A stretch of 64,000 nt of DNA from Magnolia sinica (GCF_029962835.1 NC_080577.1:744001-808000), one strand, 5' to 3'; shown: positions 11,101 to 24,149, counted from the stretch's first letter. Numbers and translations are program-made. The notes: generated by a model from the sequence alone, not told the origin.

Positions 11101-13475
11101 TTTTGAGAGAATGTTTGAATTAAAGGAGAAAAAGCCTGGAGCGAACTGCATAGTCTTATTTAGATGGCCCATCTATTTTGTAGGACCAACCCAGCGCGGT
11201 AAGCTGATTGAAAGATGGATCAAAATTCCTTTACTAAATTCTAATCCTAAATTTAAACCCTAAACCAAAACTTAGTCTTAACTTAACCAAACTCAATCAA
11301 CCCCGTTAACTGAATCAATCAACCTAGTCAAAACCTAACATTAAAAACCAAGTTCATAAAAAACCCAACCCTAGTCAAATATAGTCAAACTTAGTCAACT
11401 CATTGAGTTGACTCATTGAGTCAACATGTTGACTCAACCTACCAAATTAGCCTACCAGCCAACTCACCTTATTAGAACAAGCCCAAAATTATCCTAAACC
11501 AAGTTCATTTGAAATTGGGAGTAAAACAACAACCTAACACCCTTGTAAGTAGAGCTAGCACAAGTGAATGGGAGCTCACCCGTTAAAGCAGGAGACCTCG
11601 TTTGTGTCTAGCAGCACCTCAGGTGCCTCCAACCATGTGACAGGTCTCCTATACTGCGCACCTGGCATTCATGTGGCTTTTCTCCCGTGTGTACCAGGTA
11701 GTGTTTCTGCAGGTGGACTTCGATAACCCTCCCCTGCATCTAAAATTACAACTCATATTATCCGATTCATTCTTTTGAGATTTTGCAATGTGACAATTTC
11801 AAGTCTCAACCATATAAGCTCCTTTCAACCCTAAACTTGGCAGGAATTACTAAAAAAGTGAGCTTGTGAGCTATAAATATCCACATCCCTTTTCCATTTT
11901 AATCATCTTCCACGTACATGAAAATACACCTCCTCATCCCTTGGAAGATCCAAGCCTTCTCCACTCAAGGAGAAAACCTTCCTTAGCCTTAGTCATTTCA
12001 TCTCTCCACCAAGGAGATGAGAGAGGAGCAAAAAAGAGTCTAGCCAAAGTTAGCCTAGTCTAGCCCAAGCTTTAGTCACATGTGTAACCAAAGCTTCAAT
12101 ACAAGCCACTCAATCTAATCCTCACGACACTACCATACATCTTACTGCTAAACTTTTAACCCAATTTGTCAATTCTTATGCAAGCATTGTGCAACATGTA
12201 TTCTCTTCTCCACGCCTTGCTTATCCAACTCATAAAATTACATCATATAACATCGTGCACCTAACGACTACAAGTGTATGCTCTACAGCTTACTAATATA
12301 ATCGGATTATGCCAATCAAAAACTCTAGTCGATTACTGATGCAAGACGGTTTAAACTAAAATGCATGTGTGAGCACATAAATTATCCAGTAAAATATACT
12401 AAGTAAATCAATTGAAATATTCACATTGCACATTATAGTAAAGATAATAACAAAGGAAACATGCGCTGGTTGGAGACCATCATTACAATCATATGGTACC
12501 GTATTCAAATCATGTGTGAATTGGATCTAGCGAGGGATGAGACTTTTTAATCTTACATGGTTTCAAATCAACGATTAATTTAATTTCTCTAGTCCAGGAA
12601 ATTAAAGGATTTCTAAAATAGGGGCAGCTGGAAAATCTAAGAGAGTGTTGGGATCAATTCTTAAATTTCAGAATTAATAGCAATAAAAAAAATACTAGAT
12701 ATAGAAATTAAAAAACGAAGGTTGGAGGGCTAGAAATAAAAGTTAGAAGAAGAGAAGAGATTAGGGGAATAAAAGAACTTACCACAGAAAGAGAGGAGAA
12801 AGAGGCATCAATCTTTCATTAAAAAAATTATTATGTTTAGAGTAGAAAGCACCATATTTATAAAATTCAGATTTAAAATAAAATGATTAAACTACCCCTA
12901 TAATAAAAGAAGAAAAAAAATGCAAAACAAAACTTTCTTAAAAAAAATATAAGAAAATTCATGTGTAACAGATTAGTTCTCTAACTCATCCTACATGTGT
13001 CCTCCTAATGTGGGGCATTTAATTAATTCAAGGACACGTGTAAGGTATTAAAAATCTTTATTAGTTGTGCCACGAACTGTTATCAAACCATAAAGATGTA
13101 TTCATCGTCCATCTTCATCTTTGATAAGTTTTAAAGGGTCTGATGTCCTCATCAATTAGTTTACGTATGATAAGTGGGAGAATCAAAGTGGATTTATCCA
13201 GCATAGTCTACAACTTGTCATGAGCGTTGCATCTATTACCCCATCACACACAATATTACATACATAATTTCATTCTTTTGCATACATAACATTCAACACC
13301 TTAATTAATTCAAACATATGCTCTGTGACTTACCAAGTTAATCGAATCTTGTCCATTAGCAACTTAAACTGATCAGCTTATCACATGACAAGTGAAAAAG
13401 TTAGCGTGGATTTATCCATTCAAGGATACAGCCTGTCATAAGCATTGTAATTAACACGATGTTCCACCCACCTTG
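11101..13475. other. intergenic; possible decayed LTR-like sequence
   Basis: No coding domain is seen. A near-perfect dyad made of TTGACTCA and TGAGTCAA words lies at about 11400-11440. A CTATAAATA motif at about 11871, followed by a pyrimidine-rich leader-like stretch, resembles an LTR promoter. Around 12840-12870 the minus strand reads TTTATAAATATGG, another TATA-like context. No pair of LTRs could be matched, so no element is called. Confidence 0.35.
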
Positions 13476-13861
13476 CATCTTTAGTATGAAAGAACTAATC
13501 TAAACCGTTAATAGTTTATGAGATCTCGAGAAGTAGAGATCATACATTTGTATGAATAGAGTGGGTGCCTAACACATTCTCTCTTTATAATTGCCGTTCA
13601 TTATTCAAAATCTTCAGCCACGTATCAAAGCGTCATACCAAGAGCTAGGACCACTGCGGTATCAGTGGCATCTTTAGTATGAAAGAACTAATCTAAACCG
13701 TTAATAGTTTATGAGATCTCGAGAAGTAGAGACCATACATTTACATGAATAGAGTGGGTGCCTAACACATTCTCTCTTTATAATTATTTTTCATTATTCA
13801 AAATCTTCAGCAATGGATCAAAGTGTCGTACCAAGAGCTAGGACCACTGCCGTATCAGTGG
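13476..13861 (+). repeat. 193-bp direct tandem duplication
   Basis: The units at 13476-13668 and 13669-13861 are nearly identical. Both begin CATCTTTAGTATGAAAGAAC and end with GGACCACTGC-GTATCAGTGG. The few differences are substitutions plus small changes near 13605 and 13797. Each unit contains CTCTCTTTATAATT. Confidence 0.85.
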
Positions 13862-14752
13862 CAGAGTCACTAGCGAATCCATGTCCGTTGAAACTATGTT
13901 TGTAATCGTCTCTCTCGTATTGCATCTGTCCCCACCTGAGAAGTGAAATGCCCTGATTTTTATTTCTAGGGCAGACAATCTAAACAGTACATTCCCATGT
14001 GATGGAAAGATCCGATCAAGCACATGTGTGCCATATGCTACGTGTGGCTGGGATGGACAGGACTAGGCAATCCTCTAGGAAACAAAAACCGTTGACCTAG
14101 GACACGTACTGTATCCTGTGGCAGCCGCTTTGGTAGAGCAGGTATAACCGGAATACTAATATTAATCTCTCAAGTGTACACGTGGGAGGAGGAAGTTATC
14201 AATCGCGACCACAAAATCTGGTGGACATGATGGTTGATGCTACAGTATCCAAAAGAAATACACCTACTGAAGAATCAGAGCCATCAAAACTTGGCAATTT
14301 CCTCAGCTAAATGTGGATCGTCCATAAAATTTGTTTTCCAACGTCGAATTGAAAGCCATAAATTAAATATATCAGATCATTATATTTCTACTTTTTAGCC
14401 AATTCTTCATCAATATTGAGAGCACTCCAAGGAAAGTCCCTGGTTCTGTTATATGCCTTTCCACGTGTTCGGTGGATCAATGAATATCAGTATATTGCAG
14501 TTCTGAATGATGCACCAGCATCAATTTGTGGGGGCCATGGCCAAGTGCTCGAAATTACATTCCCAAGTAAGAATCGCTTCCACGTCACTCTGGCCTCTCT
14601 CTGTTTTTATGGCTTTCCCACGAAAATACCAACGCTCATTTACTCCCTTAAAATAGATTCTCCGTCCCTCTATTAATTCATCCTTTCTTTCTCTCATTAA
14701 AAGATCGCCTGGGAAATCCTTTTTTCGCAACCCACAAAAAAAAACAGGGAAA
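13862..14752 (+). promoter_or_regulatory. upstream region of ABIL1
   Basis: This is the 5' flank and presumed leader of the ABIL1-like gene. CACGTG cores lie at 14179-14184 and 14462-14467. No convincing TATA box is placed, which is common for constitutively expressed plant genes. The A-rich stretch just before the ATG at 14753 fits a plant leader. Confidence 0.4.
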
Positions 14753-17700
14753 ATGCCGGAAAATCCGGCCATGACCTTCGATGAGGTCTCCATGGAGAGA
14801 AGCAAGAGCTTCATTAATGCCTTGCAGGTACCCTTTTTCTCTTTCATCCCTTTTCAGATCTCCTTCTCTCTCTTTCTCATCGATCGATTTGATGTTCTTT
14901 TGTTTCTGATCGGTTGTTTTTAGGGCTCTGAGGTTTGTAACTTATTGTAGTTTTTCTCGTCTCTGTATTCATTACGGTTACGAAATTTCCTTGAATTTCA
15001 TTGTTTGGTGATGTTTGTGTTTGTTTCAGAACTCTTCATGTTGTGTTTCTGCAATCTTTTGTTTTTGTTTTTTCTTATATAACTTACGAGATGTGTTTCT
15101 TCTTTTGATCCACCCTAGGGTTTTAAATTTCATTTCCGACAGTGGTACTCGACGGGATTTGAGCTTTTTTAGTTTGATTTGTGGTGGTGGTGGTGATGGT
15201 GATGGTGATGGTGATGATGATGTTGACTTTTTTGGAAGGAGTAATAGAGTCCCCTGCTCATGAGCAAATGGCATTCTGGGCTGCGAACATGTACGGTGTC
15301 CATCGGATCTAAACCATTGACTTGGTGGTCTCACGATAGATGGAGATGCCTCGAAATGTTCTAGTTTAGCATATCTAAATCCTTATATGGCAACCGTTGA
15401 AATTAAAGCTAAATATTGTCCAACGATCAAAGGGTTGGGATCTTCTTATATGGGAGATTTGTGGGGGCTTTTCCCATCCATGATAGAGTTTGTCAGATCA
15501 ACGATTAGGATTCCTGAACCATGTGTACTACATGTACAAAAATCCTGCATATCAGCAAACTATACATTTGCTTATGTGCGAGTCACTACTATTCCTCCAA
15601 CTTTTGCTTAGGTACTGAATCATGATATCTTAGGGCTTCAGCTATTAATGATCCCTAAGGCTTCGACTATTGGTATGATTAAGTGTATTTTATTTGGAAA
15701 TCCAAATTTCAGATTTTACACCTTAAACTCATGGACTCTTGTTGTGTGAGGCATCATTGGAGCAAGTTGATAACTTGAAGGATATCTTTTAGATGCTTTG
15801 AACGGTCTTGAGTATTTGGGTCAATACTAGAAAAAAATCCATAACCACTGGCCGTGGAGGAGGAAGTCGTCAATCATTTGACAAGGAGGATGTGGTGTAT
15901 ACGCAGAGCAGCTATGCACATACTTGGGGTGCCCACTTGGTGACAAGCCGAATATCGCCTATTTCTGGAATTCCATTGTTGAAGGAATTGAGGAAAAGCT
16001 AGATAGATAGATAGGGTCACACCTCTCCTTGGGGGGCACAATTAACCTTATCAAAGCTACACTTCCCATTCTCCTGGTCTACCTTCTCTCTTTGTCCTAA
16101 ATTTCGACAGGGGGGATGGCATTGAAAATTGAGCATCTTCAAGGAATTTCTATGGGAGGGGAGAGGTGGGCCATAAATTCCACCTCACCAGTTGAAACAA
16201 GGTGTAGAAACCAGTGCTTGATGGGTTTCTTAATGTTAGAGGAACTGGGCACTTTTTTGAGTAAATGGTCGAGTTTTGGGGAAGAAGCTTGAAGCCGTAA
16301 GCAAGAATGTGATTTTTGGATAATATGACACATCTTAGGGCGTATGGTTTCGATGTCTTTTTAATAGATAAGGGGGATTGTTGGTGCGGAATGATATTAG
16401 TAAGGTTGGCAAGTGTATAAAAGTTGCAAATGGATCCATGCTGAGCATAGTTGGGAATGAATTCAGTAGGGAATCACTTTTTGGTTGGTAAAGGTGACAA
16501 CGTTCAATTTTAGGGGCATGCTTGTTTGGGTGATGATTTGAGTCACCATTCCAATTTTTAGTCATTATTGGAGCTCGTGATAGGCAAGGAAATTGCAATC
16601 AATGCATTGATGGTGTTGGCTGAAATATTGGCCGATATTATCAGTATCGCACATGGGTGATACAAAACCTCAAAGTATCTGCAAAATTACCCTGTTTCGG
16701 TGATGTGAGGTCAATACATGTTGACATTCGTTGATACATGTGAGATATATCCTGATATCGATAAATGATGATATATCAATGAGATGTTATTGAATAAACA
16801 CAATGTCAATTGTTACCACTGATATTTTGCAAGTATTGATCGACACCATCATGTGAAAATAAAAATAAAAAAGAAAAAGAAAAAGAAAAAAGAGACAGAA
16901 GCCTTTTCCCAATTTCATTGAGATATTTTGTCTTGGTTTGTTTTAGCAACCCCACTCTAGTTGTTTTGCATCAAAACATGATATGGATACGGATAGAGGG
17001 AAAAATGCCAAAAACATGATAATTGTTTTAGCAAGTCCACTCTGTAGCAGTGGCACCCCTTAGCCGCCATCTAACTGTAGTTATTGTCAAGAGTATGCCC
17101 ATGGGTACAGGCATGGATATGGCTAGGATAGATGTATCTAGGGTGTGGAAATGGGTATGGAGGTGTCCAATCATAACCAATGCCACAGGGAGTGACAGTG
17201 AAGTTATGGTGACTGCTTAGCATCCACTGATGGGCATACTGGTATCGGGGAATTGGGTGTTCTTGTATATGTATGTTATTTGTCTTTTATTTTTGGATTT
17301 TGCTGTCTCCTTTTTTTGTTTCCCCCTCTTGCTTTTGGTGATTGGTAAGTGACAAGAAGGTTACTTGCAATGGGCCATGTGGTTTTTGCTATTCTTCTTT
17401 TTCAGTAAAGCTGTTAATTCTTTTAAAAAGATTTATATCTTACTGGAAAGGGCCGGGGTTAGATACACCTAATTTACTTATTGAGCACTCTAATCAACAT
17501 ACTTGGGACATGCACGTACAATTCTAGTACAACATTCATACTGCTAGATGATCTTTTTAAAAAATCACATTACAAGACTAATTATGGGGCTGGCGTGGAA
17601 AATCCTTTACTGATACAGTTCAATGTTAAAAACCTCAACTGGTTGAAGTAAAAATAATTGTTAAACGGTTTTTATACCGACCAAGTATCACATAAAGCCT

Positions 17701-20700
17701 TTCTATATGTGAATTCCTGAAACAAGCTTATTTTGCATGATTTGGAGCAAGGGGCTCTTATATACAAAGGGAAACTTGCTATGCTGTACTAGACAATAAG
17801 CGATGGATTTCCTTAAGGGGTAGCTATGGCTTTTTCTGTGGTGACACGATCAAAGCTTTCAACTCGAGGACTGGCTTACGGTTGGCTCATTAAACGCGAT
17901 AAGCTACATACATGCTGACTCATTACTTGCGGACTAGCTTGGTAGGATCCTCACACCTTGAATGATAAAGTTAGAAAGTCGAACTCTCAAGGTGTATCGA
18001 ACCTGTACTTGGAATCTAAGTTGTGTCAACTTCAATGTGTGTTTTGAGAATATTTTTCTAGATTCTATTTGTCTTTTCACCTCCCTTTATTTTCTTCTAT
18101 TTTATTTTAGCTCTCCCTGTGATGTTCCATGGATTTCTTTTAATCTTTATTTTTCCCTTGGGTTTCTTCTCTTATTTTAGCTCTCCATAGCATTATTGGA
18201 TTTAATTTCTTGAATCATGAACATTCGCTATTTGATTTTTCTACTTTGTTCTTTATGATGTTGGCTATTTGCAGGAACTGAAGAACTTGAGGCCTCAGCT
18301 TTACTCTGCTGCAGAGTATTGTGAAAAGTCTTATCTTCATAGTGAGCAGAAACAGATGTAAGAAAACTTGCCCATCAAATTTGACTGTACACCATTTACA
18401 TAATTTCATTCGTATTGAAGATTCTAATATTGAGTAAAGTGACTTACTGTCATCAAATACACAAATTAAAGACTATCATTGATTGATGGCAGAAGTGAGA
18501 ATGAAGAGAGTGAAGAAATAGTTAGAGTGCTCAAGGGGTCGTTTGGATGCCTGTAAAGTACTTAAATTGTAAAGGGATTACAGGGGCTGTTTGGATGCAT
18601 GTATTTGCCTGTAAAGACTTTACAGGCTGTAAACAGATTACAGCTTTTAGCTGTAATCTGAAACCTGGTAAAAAGCCATGTTTCACATTATAGGTAAAGC
18701 CTTTACAACTAAAAAGACATTATTCATGTTAGAACACAATGGTTAATATATACTCATGACATGTGGGGCCCATCGTAATGTGTATGGTCCATTCAATCTA
18801 TCTATCATGTTCTTCCCTTAATTCTCTCCTGTGGCCCTACACAAACAGATCGTCCATTATCAAATGGACCACACAAGGGAAGGATGGGACACCTACTGTG
18901 AAAAACTTCCAGATTGCATTTGGGGCCCACTGTGATGAGTGGAAGACATCCAATTTTGGAAGGTTCACTGCCCAAGCTCTATGATATGAATACCTACTTT
19001 ATTCATTGTAAATACTTTACAGGCTAGCCAAACACACAAATATGTTTACTTGTAAACCGATTACCACTTGAAAGCCAAACAAGATAGCATATAAACCAAT
19101 TACACTTGAAACTCTTTTCAGGTGTAATGTGTTTACCAACTAAAAAAATTGCCAGCATCCAAACAAACCCTAAGGCTTACGTGGTTTGAGATGGTAATGA
19201 CCACATCCATGGGTGAACACAATCGTAGAGAATTCCAGCGCGTTCATAGAAGCAATGTTCGAAATATCGGTATCGTGTTATGTATCGCACCCTTAGGATA
19301 CGGATGCGTATCGGTTATCGCATGAGATATATCGGTTGTATTGTTGTTGTTGGAAACATGGGGAAACATTGGGAAATTGGTCGAATTTTTCAATGAAACT
19401 TTAGCGATCGTTAAAAAAGACATCAATACACACTTACAAATCAAAACATTACAAAAAATAAGTGCACATAATATGTCTTTTTTGTATGGGTTCCTAATCT
19501 ATGCGTTGTCTAAGTGAATTGATGCAAGTATATTCAAAGTTTATTCATATAATTTATAAATATAAGAAGATGTGTGGAAACACAGGCAATACATTCAAAT
19601 GCAAAAGAAGAATCACTAAATCAGGTTACATACATGTTTAATTTTTGATGTTTGGACACAGATTGCAACCGATTTGCGAGAAATTGAGATTTTTTTTTTT
19701 CAATATTTCCGCAACTCAGCCCATCTCTTCCAAATCTCGAAATCAAAGCTCCCAATCCACGATTTTTCATGTAAAAATTTGTAACAATTTGACACTGATT
19801 TAACATGATTTATAGAAAGAAAAAAAAAAGAACGAAAATTGAAAATGCTCACTGGATCGAATATGTGGGATATATCCCATTACTCATGCGTTTCGTATTG
19901 CATAGGTGGGATACAAGATACATCGTGGGATATATCGGCTGATATCGTCGATACTTAAAACACTGCATAGAAGTACTCCCAACTCCCAAGATGAAAGTAT
20001 CTCCTACATATGATTTGTTTTCCTTTAACCTTAACACCATGGATGATATATCCAATTTTCATTGCAAAAATATCCTTATATCTGGACTCGGGATTACTGC
20101 TGCTGCACACACTGGACCCATGGCCATATTAGAAAAGTGGCCAAACCCCCATACTCACATGCCCACATTGAGTTCCATATTAATTAGGTAACAAAAATAC
20201 AATAACCTCACACAGTAATGACCAGTTAGGGACCAGATGAGCAGTGGGCTTCACACATCTGAATCAAGAAGTTCACATAAGGACTGGTTATTTTATACTA
20301 ATCAAGAGTAATATGTTTTTCCTATGGTTGCAACCAGCACAAGGACCCTAAAAGTCGTAGTTATTGGAAAACATTTGATATTAGTTTGGTTGGTGGCAAA
20401 GTTACTCTTTAACTTATCCACTATATTACTTTACAGGGCATCGGTTTAGTTACTTGGAACCCCAGAACTGGGTAATCTTTATCCGGAAGCATTTGTTCTA
20501 TTGTTCATACATGCGACTTATTGTTCTTGACGTTTTTTGTGTCTGACAAAAGCATGCACCATAAACCTATGTGAGTTGTAAATTCACAGTTGAGAAGGAC
20601 TACTTGTTTTTTTTTTTTTTTTCTGTATTTCTGGTGACATGAGTAGCATCGATGTATGATAATTGTTGGATACTGCACATCCTCTTGGTGGAGGCTCATA

Positions 20701-23700
20701 CTAACTCTTCAGGTTCTTCATCTTTTTGATAGATGAAAAAAAAAAACAACTAAATTACACTTCTTAATCAGGGTACTGGATAACCTGAAAGATTATGCAG
20801 TAAGAGCTCTCGTTAATGCTGTTGATCATCTTGGCACTGTTGCTTATAAATTAAATGACTTGTTTGAGCAAGAAGTATCAGATGTCTCTACTGTGGGGCT
20901 AAAGATTTCATGTCTCAATCAGGTAGCTCTTTATACATGTGTCTAGCTGGACTTTTATTATGTCACAAAAGGCCTTGCTTTGTTTGATCGAAGCTGATCG
21001 TTCTGACATTTTTATTTAGCAACTTCTTACTTGCCAAACTTACATGGATAAAGAAGGTCTCAGGCAGCAGAAACTGGTGACAATCATCCCAAGGCACCAC
21101 AAGCATTACATTTTACCAAGTATGGCTAAGAACTGTTATTAGCTTCAGTTCAAATTACAGTTGGAAATGATGAACTGCATTATAACTCTTATTCTTTGAT
21201 TTCCCAAGCTAGATTCTGTCAACAAAAAGGTGCAGTTTAATCCGCAGCCACTGACTGACTTCAGGCAAAAGCACATACAAGCAAAACTACGCCCTCATTC
21301 TTCAGGTATCTTGTTCATTTGTTGGAGGCAGATTCTTTTCATTTCAACTATGTTTATTTTCAATTTAGTTTATTCTTTGATGCACTTAATGAGTTTGTTA
21401 TTGATGGCCTTGACACATGAAATCTAGAAACTCCTACATCAAAAACCCTTTCCTGGCATTTAGCCTCAGAAACAAAGTCTACCTCGAATGGCACCCTGCA
21501 GGCATCTCAAGGGTAATTTTCAGGCTTATTTTATTTATTTCATTTTTTTAATCATTGACAGGGTACTGCATTTCTGTGAGCTAAGTATTTTACCATTTGC
21601 TCATGATGCAGCAAGGGAGACCATGGAGCTTCTGGACCAACTTCTGAAGTCTTCCATCTGCTGGGTATCTCTCATTAGAGTTACTTTCTACTTTAGACAC
21701 ATGCACGCACATACATACATACATATTTGAATGGAGGAAAGATTTATTGAAAAAGGAAATACAGCCAAAGACTAAAAGCTATCGCAACGGATAGCTACGA
21801 CGAGGAATCATCTTAACATGGCCTAGCCCAACTCCCAACACATCAATTTGATCCCTACTGTGACCATGGAAATTTTGAGCCCCTTTTCGCAATTTCAACT
21901 GTCCCTCTCCCCTTTGATCGGTGATTTCTTTCGATTCTTCTTAGTCCAAGAAAGTTATATTGTTTCATTCTTTCCAAAATGACCATATCCCTGCAAGAAG
22001 GGCAAGCTTCTAACAACCTTTCGCCTTTTCCAATCAACATCTGCAAGAAGCCATGAATCCGACTTGGCAGAACCCACTAAGTCCTGAAAAGCCCACAGAA
22101 TATCCACCTGTATGAATTTGTTTTTATTTTTACAACTATTTTGACTGATGGCTGTACCTGTAATTGAAGTTGTATTCCTATTTTTAAATAAGTGCTTATG
22201 CTGTTAACTGTTGTATTTGTAGAATCTGGTGAGGCTATTTCATCCACACCTGCATTAAATCATCGTCATCCAGCTAGTGGAGGTCCTGCGTCCAGTGCAA
22301 TTCTGCGTACAATGGGCGCCACACGGATGGTAATGTCAACTAAAACGACTCAGGCATGCCCTAGTTTCTTCGAACTGCATGCTTGATTCTTTTCATTTCA
22401 AGGGTTTACCGTGTCAAGTTTTATATATGATTCTGCATGTATGCATCTTTCTATTTATGTTTGTGCGGCCTTTTATGATTTTGAAATTTCGTATTGTATG
22501 GGTCAATATGGTTTTATTGGAAACCGTATCAGCTCAACCCCAGATGTGATACAGGGCTGTATGAGTCTTGGGTCCGTTGCCCATATCAGCCGATATGCCC
22601 CCTGTACATCGTGACACAGCCAAGATGGGCATAAAGCTGACCTTTTTGTTTTTTGTCCTACCTTTCCCCACTGCTTGGAGGAAAGACTAGAAAGTAGAAA
22701 CCCATTTTCTATCACTGGGGCATTAAACTTTCTTACATCTGTTTCTGCTCACTATCAAGGTCCTCAGCTTTGGTTCAGTTGAAAAACTCCAACCCTTGAA
22801 TTCGAGTTGAGAAATTTCAGGTTGGGAATAATCACATTTATCTGGGTTGGGTCAGGTCAGGCGAGGTTGAGTATAGAGGACTTTGGGTTGGGCACTTCCG
22901 GTTGGAATTTGAGGCGTGTCAGGTTGCAGGTTTGGTCCTCCTTGGGTTGGGTTGGGCACTGTTTGACCCTCAACCCCACCCAACCCACTCAAGTTGCACC
23001 CCTACTGATGAATGTGTTAAACCTTTTATGTTGAACAATTAGTTAGAAAGTTTACTCATATTGTTTGTGAGGATACTTGTTCTTTGGTCATGTTCTTTGA
23101 TAAATAATCTGAGCTTTGTAGATCACCATATGATTTACTGCTGTAATTAACTCAAACTGCATTAATCACTTGCTATAGTTGGATGCCAAGCAAAGATATG
23201 TTGTTACAGTAGGAAATTTGTGACAAATACAAACAAGTACATTGTATATTCACAAACCATTTGATATGCTTAGAATACAAGGATGCGTTACGTTAACTTC
23301 TATTTGATATAAAGAGAAGCCTATAGAAGTTTCTCCCTTTCCATATTTATATTTACTTATCCTGCTAGATTTGCTTCAACATCTGAGCATGTGTAATATA
23401 TTTTTCAGTAATAGGAGGGAACCTTCAGATTTTTCGCCACTTGAGCCGTATGTGGGGGAACTCGCACGTGCGGTTCTTGGGGGGAGAGCTTTTAGGAGCC
23501 ATCCCATCCCAATAGCGTATATTTGGAGCTCAATATGAAATCCTATTTTATTGCAAGACCTGTTCAGTTTCTTTGTGCTTATCAATTGGAATTCTTCTTT
23601 ATTTTGGCAAATAACAACAATATGGGCTTATGGTTGATTTATTCCTGGCAGGACTCATCAGAGGGCACCAAGGCATTGCTGGCCTTCAGATCCTTTGACA

Positions 23701-23807
23701 CTCCTGGTCGGCGTGAGGTCTCCCGTCCGCCTGTTCGCAGCAAGAGCATGTTGTCGGCTTTCTTTGCCAAAAACAAATCAGCAAAGCTGAAGAGCTCTAT
23801 CTCATGA
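14753..23807 (+). CDS. ABIL1: ABL interactor-like protein (ABIL1-like), SCAR/WAVE complex subunit
   Basis: ABI subunit of the plant SCAR/WAVE complex, which activates ARP2/3 to nucleate branched cortical actin. Nine exons: 14753-14827, 18275-18357, 20772-20922, 21020-21119, 21213-21305, 21428-21512, 21612-21664, 22223-22329 and 23652-23807. All introns are GT-AG with phases that join, giving 300 residues; Arabidopsis ABIL1 is about that long. The N-terminal helical ABI region includes LRPQLYSAAEYCE, LDNLKDYAVRALVNAVDHLG and LLTCQTYMDKEGLRQQ, the part that packs in the WAVE core. HYILPNSVNK and TLSWHLASETKST match the ABIL1 branch. The C-terminus RSKSMLSAFF is conserved in the family, and there is no SH3 domain, as usual in plants. 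Exon 5 must start at 21213: the nearby AG at 21207-21208 would give a stop. The assignment to ABIL1 over ABIL2-4 is from recalled sequence similarity. Confidence 0.9.
14828..15920 (+). other. 5' part of ABIL1 intron 1
   Basis: Intron 1 is long (14828-18274). This part is mostly T-rich intronic sequence with a (GGT)n/(GAT)n microsatellite at about 15181-15222, which causes the Ser/Pro-rich minus-strand reading frame there. No gene is recognised. The stretch 16851-18274 of the same intron is likewise empty apart from an A/G-rich tract near 16858-16895. Confidence 0.6.
15921..16300 (+). mobile_element. decayed L1-type LINE reverse transcriptase fragment in ABIL1 intron 1
   Basis: The + frame from 15921 reads YLGCPLGDKP, then FWNSIVEGIEEKL, then after an in-frame stop SLGGTINLIKATLP. 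This is the order of the C-terminal part of plant L1 reverse transcriptases (YLG-PLG, FW-VV-KI-KKL, LS-GGR-TLIKA-L). Beyond the next stop at about 16098 a shifted frame keeps an IEHLQGI-like phrase. Stops and frameshifts show it is dead. It lies in the same orientation as the host gene. Confidence 0.65.
16620..16850. repeat. GATATATC-rich dispersed repeat, ABIL1 intron 1
   Basis: Dense in GATATATC, GTATCG and TGATAC words. It resembles the segments at 1868-2025 and 19255-19968. Boundaries are approximate. Confidence 0.4.
18535..19170. mobile_element. MITE in ABIL1 intron 2
   Basis: The left end GGGGTCGTTTGGATGC and the right end, reverse-complemented GGGTTTGTTTGGATGC, form terminal inverted repeats. 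The flanks are CAA and TAA, close to a 3-bp PIF/Harbinger target duplication. The left end is repeated internally at about 18581 (GGGGCTGTTTGGATGCATGT), so the terminus appears duplicated. TGTAAAG/CTTTACA words recur in inverted order. Phrases of the dispersed 'gggccca' family lie inside at about 18740-18990. Confidence 0.65.
19255..19968. repeat. long GATATATCGG-rich dispersed repeat, ABIL1 intron 2
   Basis: Both ends are dense in TATCG/CGATA words: AAATATCGGTATCG on the left and CGGCTGATATCGTCGATA on the right, roughly inverted. The middle is AT-rich without coding. It may be a non-autonomous element with degenerate inverted ends; the class is unknown. Confidence 0.45.
22495..22620. repeat. 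TATCGGC-type dispersed repeat, ABIL1 intron 8
   Basis: Contains AACCGTATCAGC, ATATCAGCCGATATGCCCCC and related words shared with the other TATC-rich copies. It lies in intron 8 (22330-23651). Confidence 0.35.
22830..23010. repeat. GGGTTGGG-rich dispersed repeat, ABIL1 intron 8
   Basis: Runs of GGGTTGGGTTGGGC and GGTTGGGC on the left and CAACCCCACCCAACCCAC on the right. A similar stretch occurs at 40890-40980. This is a common low-complexity plant dispersed repeat; the class is not determined. Confidence 0.4.
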
Positions 23808-24149
23808 TCAGTTCCTTTTTGAAGCAAGTGAAATGCTTGCCGATAGAATTTATTTGCCTGGGTAATCTTTTCTTAATATCGGCCTTGTATTCTCTAATTG
23901 TACGGGCTTACATTGTCCATTCCTTTTCCAATCTCTGTATTCCTGCTAACCGTTTTAGAAGCTCTCTCTCTCTCTCTCTCTCTCTCTAATTGTATTATTT
24001 AGTTACCATGTAGTGTAAATTTTCTTCATTCTAATGGAGATTTGGGTTGCCATTGGAGGTATTCTTGGACTTGGTGGGTAGGTGACCATGATCAGCTGTC
24101 TCTTCCACATTTCTTTTTGTTTAATTAAGGAAAACTTCTTCCTCTCACC
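23808..24149 (+). other. ABIL1 3' flank and presumed 3' UTR
   Basis: Follows the ABIL1 stop at 23805-23807. It holds a (CT)12 microsatellite at about 23965-23988. No canonical AATAAA is placed with confidence. Confidence 0.5.

Noticed and set aside
15026-15334. Ser/Pro-rich minus-strand frame
   Set aside because: Translation of a GGT/GAT microsatellite in ABIL1 intron 1.
21209-21212. ABIL1 exon 5 starting at 21209 after the AG at 21207-21208
   Set aside because: That start gives an in-frame stop within eleven codons; starting at 21213 keeps the frame and yields the family motif ILPNSVNK.
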